Source: Bacteroidota bacterium
GTDB lineage: Bacteria; Bacteroidota; Bacteroidia; Bacteroidales; UBA7960
Direction: 5' to 3'
Length of the DNA stretch: 57,925 bases
NCBI GenBank assembly: GCA_007694165.1
Contig: RECE01000252.1
Coordinates: forward strand, 1-57,925
The notes beneath the pieces are model-generated. The model did not search any database. It was not told the DNA's origin and worked only from the letters and a program-made list of their open reading frames with translations. The position numbers and the translations under genes are program-made. Shown here piece after piece: positions 38,953-47,661 of this stretch. Each line of letters opens with the position of its first letter. The stretch's first letter is position 1.

Positions 38953-39603
38953 TTATTGGTTCAGGCGATTGAGAATGACCGCCAGATCAGAGTAAACAGA
39001 GGTATTTTCCACGATAATATTATCAGGTACTTTGATAGATTGGGGGGTAAAATTCCATATAGCTTTGATACCCCATGCCACTACCAGGTCTGCAATTTCC
39101 TGCGCCCTGGCGTCCGGGGTAGTAATAATTGCAAGCCTTACATTGAATTTACGCGACAAATCGCGGAACTCATCAACGGGGTGAACTTTAATATCATTAA
39201 GCACGGTATTCACAACGGAGGGGTTTGTATCAAAACCGGCTATTATGTTCAAACCATAAATTCTCAGTCCCTGGTATTTGATGAGGGCTTTTCCCAGATT
39301 GCCCACCCCAAAAAGAAAAGCATTTTCCTGCTTATTAAAATCAAGAAAAGCAATAATGGTATCAATGAGCTGCTCTACATTATAGCCAATCTTGGTTCTG
39401 CCTTTAATACCGGTATAGGACAGATCCTTGGTAACCAGTGTAGAATCCATCTTAAAGTTAATGGCAATCTGACCGCTGGAAACAAATTCAACATGATTGG
39501 TCCTGAGAACTTTCAAAAAATTCAAATAACCGGGAAGCCTTCGTAAGGTGGGTTCTGGTATTTGATTTACAGCATTCTTTCCATTTCCGGATTTGACTCT
39601 CAT
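38953..39603 (-). CDS. rex: Redox-sensing transcriptional repressor Rex
   Basis: A 216-residue protein with an N-terminal winged helix (PEPTLRRLPGYLNFLKVL, then ISSGQIAINFKMDSTLVTKDLS-like helix-turn-helix) and a Rossmann NAD(H)-binding domain with GVGNLGKALIKYQG near residue 96. Rex is a homodimer that binds DNA when NADH is low and leaves it when NADH rises, so fermentation and hydrogen genes are opened under reducing conditions. The length is normal. It has its own promoter and predicted operator, which suggests autoregulation. It lies between the two hydrogenase sets. Confidence 0.93.
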   Translation of the reverse strand: MRVKSGNGKNAVNQIPEPTLRRLPGYLNFLKVLRTNHVEFVSSGQIAINFKMDSTLVTKDLSYTGIKGRTKIGYNVEQLIDTIIAFLDFNKQENAFLFGVGNLGKALIKYQGLRIYGLNIIAGFDTNPSVVNTVLNDIKVHPVDEFRDLSRKFNVRLAIITTPDARAQEIADLVVAWGIKAIWNFTPQSIKVPDNIIVENTSVYSDLAVILNRLNQ

Positions 39604-39717
39604 AATATTGGCTGTTTAGGATTGGTTTGTCGTTTTGTGCAAAAGCTCTATTATCTGATTCATAATGTGTGCATTACAAAATACTGAGCTTTTTTTTAAA
39701 TAATTAATTCTGTAATG

Positions 39718-39747
39718 CAAAATTAAAACAAATAACAACATAACAAA
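39718..39747 (-). promoter_or_regulatory. Promoter of rex
   Basis: On the minus strand a -33 TTTG (39744-39747) and a -7 TAATTTTG (39718-39725) are 18 bases apart. The -33 overlaps a second TAATTTTG (39744-39751), so two start points are possible. Confidence 0.55.
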
Positions 39748-39763
39748 ATTAAAAACCAATATA

Positions 39764-39781
39764 TTGTTATTTTATTAACAA
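39764..39781. promoter_or_regulatory. Predicted Rex operator 2
   Basis: TTGTTATTTTATTAACAA matches TTGTTAA-N4-TTAACAA in all but one position of the two arms. It lies about 17 bases upstream of the rex promoter -33 and about 160 bases upstream of the rex start codon. Confidence 0.7.
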
Positions 39782-40003
39782 CTCTGTTTTTATTTTCATT
39801 AATATCCTTTATTTACTTGATTGAATTTAGGCTTGTTACAGTATTATGACGCTAAAAAGCAACGTCTCAAGAAATATATAAAAAGAGTTTATTCAATTAA
39901 AGATACACCAAATGATCAAATTATTGAATATTATATTCTTTAAACGACAACAAATGGGAGGAAGGCAACCGGGTAAAGCATTTTTGTCATCAAAAATGAA
40001 AGA

Positions 40004-40034
40004 AGCAGCCGGTACCTGGTAAAGTACCGGCTGC
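40004..40034 (-). terminator. Likely terminator of the second hydrogenase operon
   Basis: GCAGCCGGTAC (40004-40014) pairs perfectly with GTACCGGCTGC (40024-40034). On the minus strand a T-rich but interrupted stretch follows. It lies 20 bases past the hydA2 stop codon. The rest of the 39604-40054 spacer holds only the rex promoter region. Confidence 0.75.
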
Positions 40035-40054
40035 ACATAAGGAGAAAACTTAGG

Positions 40055-41836
40055 TTAATAGCGTTTTCTAGGGGTATAATGGGTATGCAGAAGGTCATGG
40101 GATCTATGCCCCAGAGGTTTATGAAGGAATGAGGAATAAATTTCATTCACCTCAGGATTCTCATGAGATTTGCGCAGCGTCATTTTCTCATCCTCTTCAT
40201 AAATAGCTGCAGCCCGTTTCTTTCTGATTTCCATATTGGTAGGAATGGGCTGACCGCCACCGCCGATACAACCGCCAGGGCATCCCATAACTTCCACAAA
40301 GTGATAATTGGCCACACCACTCTTAATATTGTTCATCAATATTTTGGCATTGGCTAAGCCATGTGTTATAGCCACTTTTAGTTCAACTCCTTCAAGAAAG
40401 CTCCATTCGGGTTTGACATCCTTAATTTTTACAGAAGCCTCTTTAATGCCATCCATACCTCTTACCGGTTTTATATTGAGGTTGGCAAAAGGAACTTCCC
40501 GACCCGTAACAATCTCATAGGCAGTACGTATTGCGGCCTCCATTACCCCACCGGTATTACCGAAGATTACAGCGGCACCGGTTGATTCTCCAAGGATACT
40601 GTCATATTTCTCATCATCGAGTTTCTCAAAGTCAATACCAGCCTGGTGTATCATTCGTCCAAGTTCACGGGTAGTTAAAACAAAGTCAACATCTTTGTAT
40701 CCGCTGCCTCTCATCTCCGGCCTGTCAGCTTCATATTTCTTGGCAGTACAGGGCATGATCGAAACCACAATCATATCAGCAGGGTTCTTGTTGATTTTTT
40801 CTGCATAATACGTCTTGGCCAATGGCCCAAACATCTGCTGAGGCGACTTGCACGTGGAAAGGTTGTCGAGCATGTCCGGGAAAATGTGCTCCTGGAACTT
40901 GATCCATCCCGGGGAGCAACTGGTCATCATGGGCAATGCCACATCTTTTCCGTCTACCAGTGCCTCTTTCAGCCTTGTGAGCAATTCGGTGCCTTCTTCC
41001 ATAATGGTAAGGTCGGCAGTAAAGTCAGTATCCAGCACTTTATCGAAGCCTAACCTGCGCAAGGCTGCCACCATCTTACCGGTAGAGCGGTTGGGGCCAA
41101 GGCCAAACTCTTCGCTGATGGCCACCCTGGTTGCCGGTGCAGTTTGAACCACAACGAATTTTTTGGGGTCATAGATGGCATCAAATACCTGGTCAATGTA
41201 ATTGCGTTCAACCAGTGAAGCGGTGGGGCAACGATTGATGCACTGCCCGCAATTGGTGCAAACCACATCGTTCATGGGTTTGTCAAGGAACGTGGAAATT
41301 TTCATGTCCTTGCCTTTGTGGGTAACTGCCAGTGCACTTACAGACTGCAGTTCGGTGCAGGTGCGCACGCATCGCTGACAACGAATGCATTTGGAGTCAT
41401 CCTTTTCGATAGACGGGGACGAAATATCGATCTTATTGGTGGATTTCACATCCAGATAGATATGGTCGCCGGTGCGGTATTCATTAGACATTTCCTGCAA
41501 TTCACAATAACCGCTTTTGAAGCACTTGGTGCAATCAGCGTTGTGCTCAGAAAGAAGTAGTTCTATAATATTCTTCCGGGCCTGTCTTACTTTCATACTG
41601 TTGGTAAGCACTTCCATGCCTTCAGAAACGGGAGTAGCGCAAGATGCAGGTAAAACCCTGTTTCCCAGCTGTTCTACAACGCACACTCTGCAGTTGCCTG
41701 CCACGCACAGGTCATCATGGTGACACAAGGTAGGGATTTTGAAGTTCAACTGTCGCGCGGCTTCCAAAATAGTGGTTCCTTCATCAACTGAAACGTTCAG
41801 ATTGTTGATCTTAAGATTTACTTTATATTTACTCAT
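40055..41836 (-). CDS. hydA: [FeFe]-hydrogenase catalytic subunit, second copy (HydA2)
   Basis: A 593-residue paralogue of HydA1 with the same order: [2Fe-2S] domain (CHHDDLCVAGNCRVCVVEQ), the cysteine-rich region (CTKCFKSGYC, about residues 105-114), two [4Fe-4S] motifs (CIRCQRCVRTC, CTNCGQCINRCP), and the H-domain with L1 TSCSPGW, L2 MPCTAKKYE and L3 GCPGGCIGGGGQP. L1 has Ser where HydA1 has Cys in the second position (TSCS versus TSCC), but the ligand Cys itself is kept. It is the last gene of the hydC2-hydB2-hydA2 operon and ends at a terminator. Confidence 0.94.
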   Translation of the reverse strand: MSKYKVNLKINNLNVSVDEGTTILEAARQLNFKIPTLCHHDDLCVAGNCRVCVVEQLGNRVLPASCATPVSEGMEVLTNSMKVRQARKNIIELLLSEHNADCTKCFKSGYCELQEMSNEYRTGDHIYLDVKSTNKIDISSPSIEKDDSKCIRCQRCVRTCTELQSVSALAVTHKGKDMKISTFLDKPMNDVVCTNCGQCINRCPTASLVERNYIDQVFDAIYDPKKFVVVQTAPATRVAISEEFGLGPNRSTGKMVAALRRLGFDKVLDTDFTADLTIMEEGTELLTRLKEALVDGKDVALPMMTSCSPGWIKFQEHIFPDMLDNLSTCKSPQQMFGPLAKTYYAEKINKNPADMIVVSIMPCTAKKYEADRPEMRGSGYKDVDFVLTTRELGRMIHQAGIDFEKLDDEKYDSILGESTGAAVIFGNTGGVMEAAIRTAYEIVTGREVPFANLNIKPVRGMDGIKEASVKIKDVKPEWSFLEGVELKVAITHGLANAKILMNNIKSGVANYHFVEVMGCPGGCIGGGGQPIPTNMEIRKKRAAAIYEEDEKMTLRKSHENPEVNEIYSSFLHKPLGHRSHDLLHTHYTPRKRY

Positions 41837-41931
41837 AGTTTTTTCTCCTTAATATAAATGATTACCTCACTTTTATTCCCTCAGGATTGAGATTAGTCCA
41901 ACGCCCAGAGCTTACACCCGGGCTTTCGGCT

Positions 41932-43089
41932 CTAGTAGATTATCTCCTCTCTGAAGTTGTTGATAATGGAATTGAAGGGGTTGGGCGCTGATTGTCCCAG
42001 ACCGCATTTGGAAGCAAGCTTCATGGTTTCAGATAGTTTCTGAAGATCTTCAAGATAGGAAGGAGGTCTTACTCCTTTTTTCACTGCTTCAATTCCTTTA
42101 AGGAGTTGCTGACAGCCCACCCTGCAAGGGGTGCATTGCCCACAGGATTCCTCCTCGAAAAACTCAAGATAGTCTTTTAGGATATTGAACATGGAGCGAC
42201 TGCTGTTGAACAACATCATAGAACCTCCCGTAGGAATTCCTTCGAAACCGATTACAGTTTCTTTAAAATGTTTTCTGGCCACGCAGAAGCCGGAAGCACC
42301 TCCAATTTGCACGGCTTTTGTATCTCCATCACCAAATTCATTAACAAAGTCTTCGAGGCTCATGCCCAGCTCAAGCTCATATATGCCGGCTGTTGGTGTA
42401 TCTCCTGAAACGGAGAATACTTTGGAACCGCGTGAGTCAAAAGTACCCATGTCTCTGAATTTCGTGGGGCCTTCCTTGGCTATCATAAGGGCAAACACCA
42501 GGGTTTCCACGTTGTTGATGGAGGTAGGTTTTCCCAGGTAACCGGCAGTGGTTGGAAACGGCGGCTTGTTGCGGGGCTCACCCCTCCTGCCTTCCATGGA
42601 TTCCATGAGTGCTGTTTCTTCACCGCACACATATGCACCACTACCTGATTTGATAGTGATAGTAAAGTCGAAGTTGAGTTCCTTCAGGTGTTCGTGAAAC
42701 TTGTCGATGGTAGCATTGAGACTGGGCAACAGGAAATTGTACTCTCCCCGGAGGTAAATGAAGCCTTCATTGGCACCGGTTGCTTTACCGCACAAAGCCA
42801 TTCCGGCCAGTACTTTTTCAGGAGCCTGAGTAAGAATTTCCCGGTCTTTAAAAGTTCCGGGTTCACCCTCATCAGCATTGCAGATAACGTACTTCTGCTC
42901 AGCTTCTTCGTTTTTGGCAAACTTCCACTTCAGTCCGGTAGGAAACCCGGCACCACCGCGGCCCCGGAGACCGGAGTCTATAATATCAAGGATTATCTCA
43001 TCCTGGGTCCGTTTAAAGGAACGATCCAGGACTTCCAGATAATCTACTTTCTCAAAAATAAGGTCTACTTTTTTTATTTTGTTCTCCAT
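41932..43089 (-). CDS. hydB: NuoF-like flavoprotein subunit, short form (HydB2)
   Basis: A 385-residue NuoF-type subunit with the FMN/NADH motif SGLRGRGGAGFPTGLKW (about residue 39), a SLBB-type segment and the [4Fe-4S] site (ESCGQCTPCRVG and CGLGQSAPNP). Compared with HydB1 (597 residues) it lacks both the N-terminal thioredoxin-like [2Fe-2S] domain and the C-terminal 2x[4Fe-4S] domain. The frame shows no sign of truncation, so this is a different architecture. It lies 46 bases from hydC2 and 95 bases from hydA2. Confidence 0.93.
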   Translation of the reverse strand: MENKIKKVDLIFEKVDYLEVLDRSFKRTQDEIILDIIDSGLRGRGGAGFPTGLKWKFAKNEEAEQKYVICNADEGEPGTFKDREILTQAPEKVLAGMALCGKATGANEGFIYLRGEYNFLLPSLNATIDKFHEHLKELNFDFTITIKSGSGAYVCGEETALMESMEGRRGEPRNKPPFPTTAGYLGKPTSINNVETLVFALMIAKEGPTKFRDMGTFDSRGSKVFSVSGDTPTAGIYELELGMSLEDFVNEFGDGDTKAVQIGGASGFCVARKHFKETVIGFEGIPTGGSMMLFNSSRSMFNILKDYLEFFEEESCGQCTPCRVGCQQLLKGIEAVKKGVRPPSYLEDLQKLSETMKLASKCGLGQSAPNPFNSIINNFREEIIY

Positions 43090-43135
43090 AATAATTGTGC
43101 TTTAGAAAAGTGATTAATTAAGTAATTGATACAAA

Positions 43136-43603
43136 TTACTTTTGCTTAAGGTACCCCTGAATAACTTCTACGGCACCTTCCGGAGTTACTTCGGGGTATA
43201 CCTCATCATTGATGAGCATAACCGGGCCTTTGTGGCACCACCCCAGGCAGTTGGCCTGCAACAGGCTGAATTTGCCATCAGAGGTGTTTTCTCCCAGTTT
43301 GATTTTCAATAAATCTTCTAAAGCTGCAATTACTGCATCCTTACCTTTCATATGACAGGTAATGGTTTTGCATATTCTGATAATGTTCTTACCCTTGGGC
43401 ACTGTGTCCATGAAGGTATAAAAAGAGGCTGTGCCAAAAACATCAGCAGTACTGATATCCATTTCTTTGGCAATGGCAACCATAGCCTCTTCCGATAGAA
43501 ATCTTTCGGACCGTATTACGGCCTGAAGAATGGGCATCAGGCTTTCACGATTGCGACCGTGAATTTCTGCCTCTCTTTTTACTAATTCTTCAACTTTTGT
43601 CAT
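43136..43603 (-). CDS. hydC: NuoE-like [2Fe-2S] subunit, second copy (HydC2)
   Basis: A 155-residue thioredoxin-fold [2Fe-2S] protein. The ligands are read as CKTITC (near residue 82) and CLGWC (near residue 122), with the spacing CxxxxC...CxxxC usual for NuoE and HydC. It opens the second hydrogenase operon, whereas hydC1 closes the first one. With HydB2 and HydA2 it forms a complete NADH-linked trimer. Confidence 0.9.
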   Translation of the reverse strand: MTKVEELVKREAEIHGRNRESLMPILQAVIRSERFLSEEAMVAIAKEMDISTADVFGTASFYTFMDTVPKGKNIIRICKTITCHMKGKDAVIAALEDLLKIKLGENTSDGKFSLLQANCLGWCHKGPVMLINDEVYPEVTPEGAVEVIQGYLKQK

Positions 43604-43668
43604 AAATAAAATCCCTTTCTGTTTTTTTAATGTGTGTTATAAGTTGGGTTTTGATTAGGTTTTCATGC

Positions 43669-43676
43669 CAAATATA
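43669..43676 (-). promoter_or_regulatory. -7 promoter element for the hydC2-hydB2-hydA2 operon
   Basis: The minus strand reads TATATTTG, a TAnnTTTG match, about 66 bases before the hydC2 start. No Rex-like site was found nearby. The remaining divergent spacer (43604-43994) shows no gene. Confidence 0.5.
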
Positions 43677-43924
43677 CTAAGGCTTTTTCAATTAAGTATT
43701 TTTTTCTTTAATTATTTTACCCAATATGGCTAATTTAGAATGAGTATAAATAATTTTTTCTTGATTGTAACGCTATCTTGCTGTTTTCGTGATACTTATC
43801 AAATGAAAGGATTGCAGTTGCTTAAAGCGGTCAAACAAGATGCTTCTGAAAATAACCTATTAGTTATGGCTACCCATTGAAATAAAGTCTGTAAATGGAT
43901 GCACCTGCAGGTAGATTCTTTTTG

Positions 43925-43932
43925 TAAATTTG
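43925..43932 (+). promoter_or_regulatory. -7 promoter element for truA
   Basis: TAAATTTG matches TAnnTTTG, 63 bases before the truA start codon. No -33 TTG is seen at the expected distance. Confidence 0.45.
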
Positions 43933-43994
43933 CAAAAATGCTATAAATATGTAGGCTGGTAAAAAACCCGCCGGCTTAAGCTGAAGAAAACCTC

Positions 43995-44774
43995 ATGACA
44001 ATTCCCGTCTCCACAAATTACCGGTATTTTATTGATCTAAGTTTCGATGGTACCGCTTATCATGGCTGGCAGGTGCAACCCAATGCTATCAGCGTGCAGC
44101 AAATCCTTGCAGAAGCTCTCACCACCCTTTTGCGGGAAGATACCGGACTTACCGGCTCAGGACGCACAGATACAGGCGTACATGCACTTAATTATACAGC
44201 TCATTTTAATACCCATGCTTCCCCCTTACAACTGCAAGAGATGGACCTGGTGTATAAACTCAACCGTATTGTCCCGCATGACCTTGCCATACAACAAATC
44301 AGGCAGGTAATTCCTGATGCACATGCACGTTTCAGCGCGCAATGCCGAAGCTATGAATACATCATTTGCAGAAGAAAAGACCCTTTTATGGTGAATCGGG
44401 CGTGGCTCATGGAAAGGCCCCTTGATTTTGATGCCATGCAGGAGGTTAGCAGAAAACTGATGCAATACAAAGATTTTGAAAGCTTCTCGCGCAGCAATAC
44501 ACAGGTTAACAATTACCTGTGCAACGTAACATCCGCAAGCTGGCGGCAGGAAGGACACCTTTGGATATTCAGTATCCAGTCCAACCGCTTTTTGCGCAAC
44601 ATGGTAAGAGCCCTCGTAGGCACCATAACTGATGCAGGACTGAAGAAAATATCCCCCTGCCAGTTCGATGACATTGTAAAAAGCAAAAACCGCAGCAATG
44701 CAGGATATTCAGTTCCGGGCTGCGGCTTATACTTTCTGGGTGCCGAATACGATGATAGCATTTTCTTAAAGTAA
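43995..44774 (+). CDS. truA: tRNA pseudouridine(38-40) synthase TruA
   Basis: A 259-residue pseudouridine synthase that modifies U38-U40 of tRNA anticodon stems. The catalytic Asp lies in GSGRTDTGVHA near residue 56. The N-terminal FDGTAYHGWQVQPN and the C-terminal FLRNMVRALVGT motif, both typical of TruA, are present. The length is normal. The gene stands alone, divergent from the second hydrogenase operon. Confidence 0.93.
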   Translation: MTIPVSTNYRYFIDLSFDGTAYHGWQVQPNAISVQQILAEALTTLLREDTGLTGSGRTDTGVHALNYTAHFNTHASPLQLQEMDLVYKLNRIVPHDLAIQQIRQVIPDAHARFSAQCRSYEYIICRRKDPFMVNRAWLMERPLDFDAMQEVSRKLMQYKDFESFSRSNTQVNNYLCNVTSASWRQEGHLWIFSIQSNRFLRNMVRALVGTITDAGLKKISPCQFDDIVKSKNRSNAGYSVPGCGLYFLGAEYDDSIFLK

Positions 44775-44889
44775 TCTTCTCTGACACAATTTGCGGTTAA
44801 CTAACCCAAAGCCTGTGTTTACTCTTCTACAGGCATGCTTTACTAAATAGTGATTTATTTGTGTAAATGATGTTATATATTTGAACAAA

Positions 44890-45052
44890 AAATCAAACAA
44901 CAAATAAATTCTTGAGCATTACACTATTAAACTATAGAGATAGTAAGAGCGAAAATCATAGGATATTACGGGGAAATGTTGTTTTCAGAGTTCTAGAGAC
45001 AATTGTAATTGGGAGACAGGGGAGCAAAATTTGCTTCCCTGTTCTTATTTTA
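44890..45052 (+). ncRNA. Possible small RNA (orphan promoter element plus terminator)
   Basis: A -7-like TATATTTG (44876-44883) is followed about 130 bases later by a long terminator-like stem: ACAGGGGAGCAAA (45017-45029) and TTTGCTTCCCTGT (45031-45043), then TCTTATTTT. In between there is no credible start codon and reading frame. The only upstream TTTG is 14 bases from the -7 element, which is too close. The truA terminator is an alternative reading of the hairpin, though it lies 240 bases after truA. The rest of the 44775-45160 gap shows nothing else. Confidence 0.3.
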
Positions 45053-45160
45053 CCCGGAAATATAAGGTTGAGCGTAATGGTGAGTTAGCAATATAGGGTA
45101 GAATTAAATTGAAACCTTGATTGTTACTGCAACTTCATCAACAATCACAGGATTAACCAT

Positions 45161-45211
45161 AAAAAAGCATCTCAAAATCAGCACCTAATGATTACTGATT
45201 TTGAGATGCTT
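45161..45211 (-). terminator. Rho-independent terminator of the lptG-ribBA operon
   Basis: A perfect 16-bp stem: AGCATCTCAAAATCAG (45166-45181) and CTGATTTTGAGATGCT (45195-45210). On the minus strand six T follow. It lies 50 bases past the ribBA stop codon. Confidence 0.92.
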
Positions 45212-45260
45212 GCTTTAGGTATCAATTATACAAATATACAAATGACTTTACCAAAAAAAA

Positions 45261-46505
45261 TCAGAGCACATGCCCCATCTTATTTTTCTTGGTATCCATA
45301 TATACTTTACAATGGGGCCCGGTGGGTACAATAATAGAGACGTTTTCGGTGATTTCCAAGCCATATCCTGACAACCCGGTGCGTTTGCTGGGGTTGTTGG
45401 TAATGAGGCGGACTTTTTTTACGCCAAGGCTTCTGAGGATTTGGGCACCTATGCCGTAATCCCGTTCATCTGCTTTAAAACCGAGTTCTACATTGGCCTC
45501 TACAGTATCCATTCCTTTCTCCTGCAGATGGTATGCTTTGAGTTTGTTGAGCAGGCCAATTCCCCTGCCCTCCTGGTTCATATACAACACAACTCCCCTG
45601 CCTTCTTCTTCTACCATTTGCATGGCTTTGTGGAGTTGTCCGCCACAGTCACATTTGCAGGATCCGAAGATATCGCCAGTGACACAGGATGAATGCACTC
45701 TTACCAGCACATCCTCCTCCTCATCCCATATCCCTTTGGTCAGGGCCAGGTGAAGTTTTCCATTGGTTGTTTGTTTGAAAGCGGTAAGTTTAAAGCTACC
45801 CCATTGGGTAGGCAAATCCACAGTGATTTCCTGCGATATGAGGCTTTCGGTTTTTATGCGGTAAGCAATCAGGTCTTCAATAGAAATGATCTTCAGATTG
45901 AACTTACGTGCAATTTGCATAAGCTCAGGCAGCCGTGCCATGGAACCATCCTCGTTCATGATTTCCACCAATGCTCCTGAGGGGTCGAGATCGGCCAGTC
46001 GCGCCAGATCAATAGCTGCTTCTGTATGTCCGGCTCTTTGCAGTACTCCCCCTTCACGGGCGCGCAGCGGAAAAATATGCCCCGGGCGCCCCAATTCTTC
46101 GGGTTTGATGTTTTTATCTGCAAGAGCTTTTATGGTTTTGGCCCTGTCGCTGGCAGAAATACCGGTGGTACAACCATAGCCCATAAGGTCAACTGAGATC
46201 GTAAACGGGGTTTCATATACTGCCGTATTGTTAGGAACCATGAGATCAAGATTCAATTGATCGCATCTCTGCCGCGTTATGGGGGCACAAATGAGCCCTC
46301 GCCCATGGGTAGCCATAAAATTCACTATTTCCGGGGTGATGGTTTCGGCAGCAGCCACAAAATCTCCTTCATTCTCACGGCTTTCATCATCAACCACAAT
46401 AACAACCTTACCGGCTTTTATATCTTCAATGGCCTCTTCAATCTTGTTCAATACAATCTCTTCAGGCCTGATTTCTTCTGGTGGGTTTCCAAACATTCGA
46501 TTCAA
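45261..46505 (-). CDS. ribBA: Bifunctional 3,4-dihydroxy-2-butanone-4-phosphate synthase / GTP cyclohydrolase II
   Basis: A 414-residue fusion enzyme for the two entry reactions of riboflavin synthesis. The N-terminal DHBP synthase part has [14 protein letters not shown] near residue 39, HGRGLICAP near 70 and the RAGHTEA block near 157. The C-terminal GTP cyclohydrolase II part has the zinc motif [14 protein letters not shown] near residue 273 and NQEGRGIGL near 312. The start overlaps the end of the preceding glycosyltransferase gene by 44 bases. MFGNPP, three codons further, is an alternative start. Flavin from this pathway is needed for the FMN and FAD enzymes of the window. Confidence 0.93.
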   Translation of the reverse strand: MNRMFGNPPEEIRPEEIVLNKIEEAIEDIKAGKVVIVVDDESRENEGDFVAAAETITPEIVNFMATHGRGLICAPITRQRCDQLNLDLMVPNNTAVYETPFTISVDLMGYGCTTGISASDRAKTIKALADKNIKPEELGRPGHIFPLRAREGGVLQRAGHTEAAIDLARLADLDPSGALVEIMNEDGSMARLPELMQIARKFNLKIISIEDLIAYRIKTESLISQEITVDLPTQWGSFKLTAFKQTTNGKLHLALTKGIWDEEEDVLVRVHSSCVTGDIFGSCKCDCGGQLHKAMQMVEEEGRGVVLYMNQEGRGIGLLNKLKAYHLQEKGMDTVEANVELGFKADERDYGIGAQILRSLGVKKVRLITNNPSKRTGLSGYGLEITENVSIIVPTGPHCKVYMDTKKNKMGHVL

Positions 46506-47661
46506 TTTTTTTTAAAGATTTGAAAAAACCTGCAAACAAAGCAAGGTTCATGCTATAAAAATGAGTAACAAAACGCAAAACTGCTACATGCACTCCTGCG
46601 CTTCTGAGCAAAAGGTCAAGCAAAGGTAGTACAAACAGGGAGCAGTGTAAAATAAAAATGTAAAAATAAAATGCGCTCTTCGCTGCCAGCAGAAGGTTGG
46701 ATACAAATGCCAGTAAAAGAAAAAACGGACCTGTCCAGCGCATTACCTTGTGAGAAATAAAACAAAAAGAAAGGCCTTTGGTTTGAGACCACAGCAAGTT
46801 CGAAAAACGACGAAGATTTTGAAAGTTCCCTGTTGAGATTCGGATCTTTCGCCTGAACTCGTCCGAAAGATTATTGGAAATGTCTTCATATACCATGGCG
46901 TCCATGTTATTGATGCAATAATAACCTTTCTCAAGCACTTTCATATTGATATAAAAGTCATCAACAAGAAAATTTCTGGGTACCGGCTCAAAGAGGTTAC
47001 TCCTGATGGCAAAACACCCGCCAAAGGGGCCCATCATGGTACCCCAAAGGATACTTTCATGTTGTTTTATCAAAACTTCCCGGGAGATATAAGCTTTTTC
47101 CTGATAAGAAATTCCACTGGGGTGCATATTGGTGTTCATCATTCGGGAGTCGACCAGCCCAATCGACTCATCTTTGAAAAATTTCACCAGCTCAAATATT
47201 GTGTTTTCAACCAGCATTACATTGGCATCTGTAAGGATTAAAACGCTGCCGGTTGAGTTCTGATAAAGTTCATTTACCACATTTCCTTTACCCCTTCTTT
47301 GCTGGAAAGGGAAAAACCGGATGGCAGGAAACTCAGGTAAAAGTTTCTCAACAATTTCATTGGTTTTGTCCGAGGAATGGTCTGATCCGATTAGAACCTC
47401 GAGTTTGGAAACCGGGTAGCGGGTGGTGAAAATGCTGCGGATTTTCTTTTCAATCACCTCCTCTTCATTAAAGGCAGATATCAGAATACTTACCACCGGC
47501 AATTCATCTTCGGGTGTGAACTGCTGAGCCTTTATTTTCTTTTTGCCTGCTTTGATCTGTATGAAAAAAGGGAAGAAAACGTAGGTGTAAAATATAAATG
47601 CCACACTCAACCAAAACAACACCACAAAACCCGGGAAGAGGTAAGAATCGTTGAACATCAT
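46462..47661 (-). CDS. Membrane-associated family 2 glycosyltransferase
   Basis: A 399-residue glycosyltransferase. One membrane segment opens the protein (about residues 8-34), followed by a GT-A domain: [21 protein letters not shown] near residue 55, [10 protein letters not shown] near 90, ILTDANVML near 143 (DxD-like), and [21 protein letters not shown] near 260. Two or more membrane segments close it. It should make polysaccharide or glycolipid from nucleotide sugars at the inner membrane. Its start overlaps the stop of the GT4 gene by four bases. Confidence 0.85.
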   Translation of the reverse strand: MMFNDSYLFPGFVVLFWLSVAFIFYTYVFFPFFIQIKAGKKKIKAQQFTPEDELPVVSILISAFNEEEVIEKKIRSIFTTRYPVSKLEVLIGSDHSSDKTNEIVEKLLPEFPAIRFFPFQQRRGKGNVVNELYQNSTGSVLILTDANVMLVENTIFELVKFFKDESIGLVDSRMMNTNMHPSGISYQEKAYISREVLIKQHESILWGTMMGPFGGCFAIRSNLFEPVPRNFLVDDFYINMKVLEKGYYCINNMDAMVYEDISNNLSDEFRRKIRISTGNFQNLRRFSNLLWSQTKGLSFCFISHKVMRWTGPFFLLLAFVSNLLLAAKSAFYFYIFILHCSLFVLPLLDLLLRSAGVHVAVLRFVTHFYSMNLALFAGFFKSLKKIESNVWKPTRRNQA

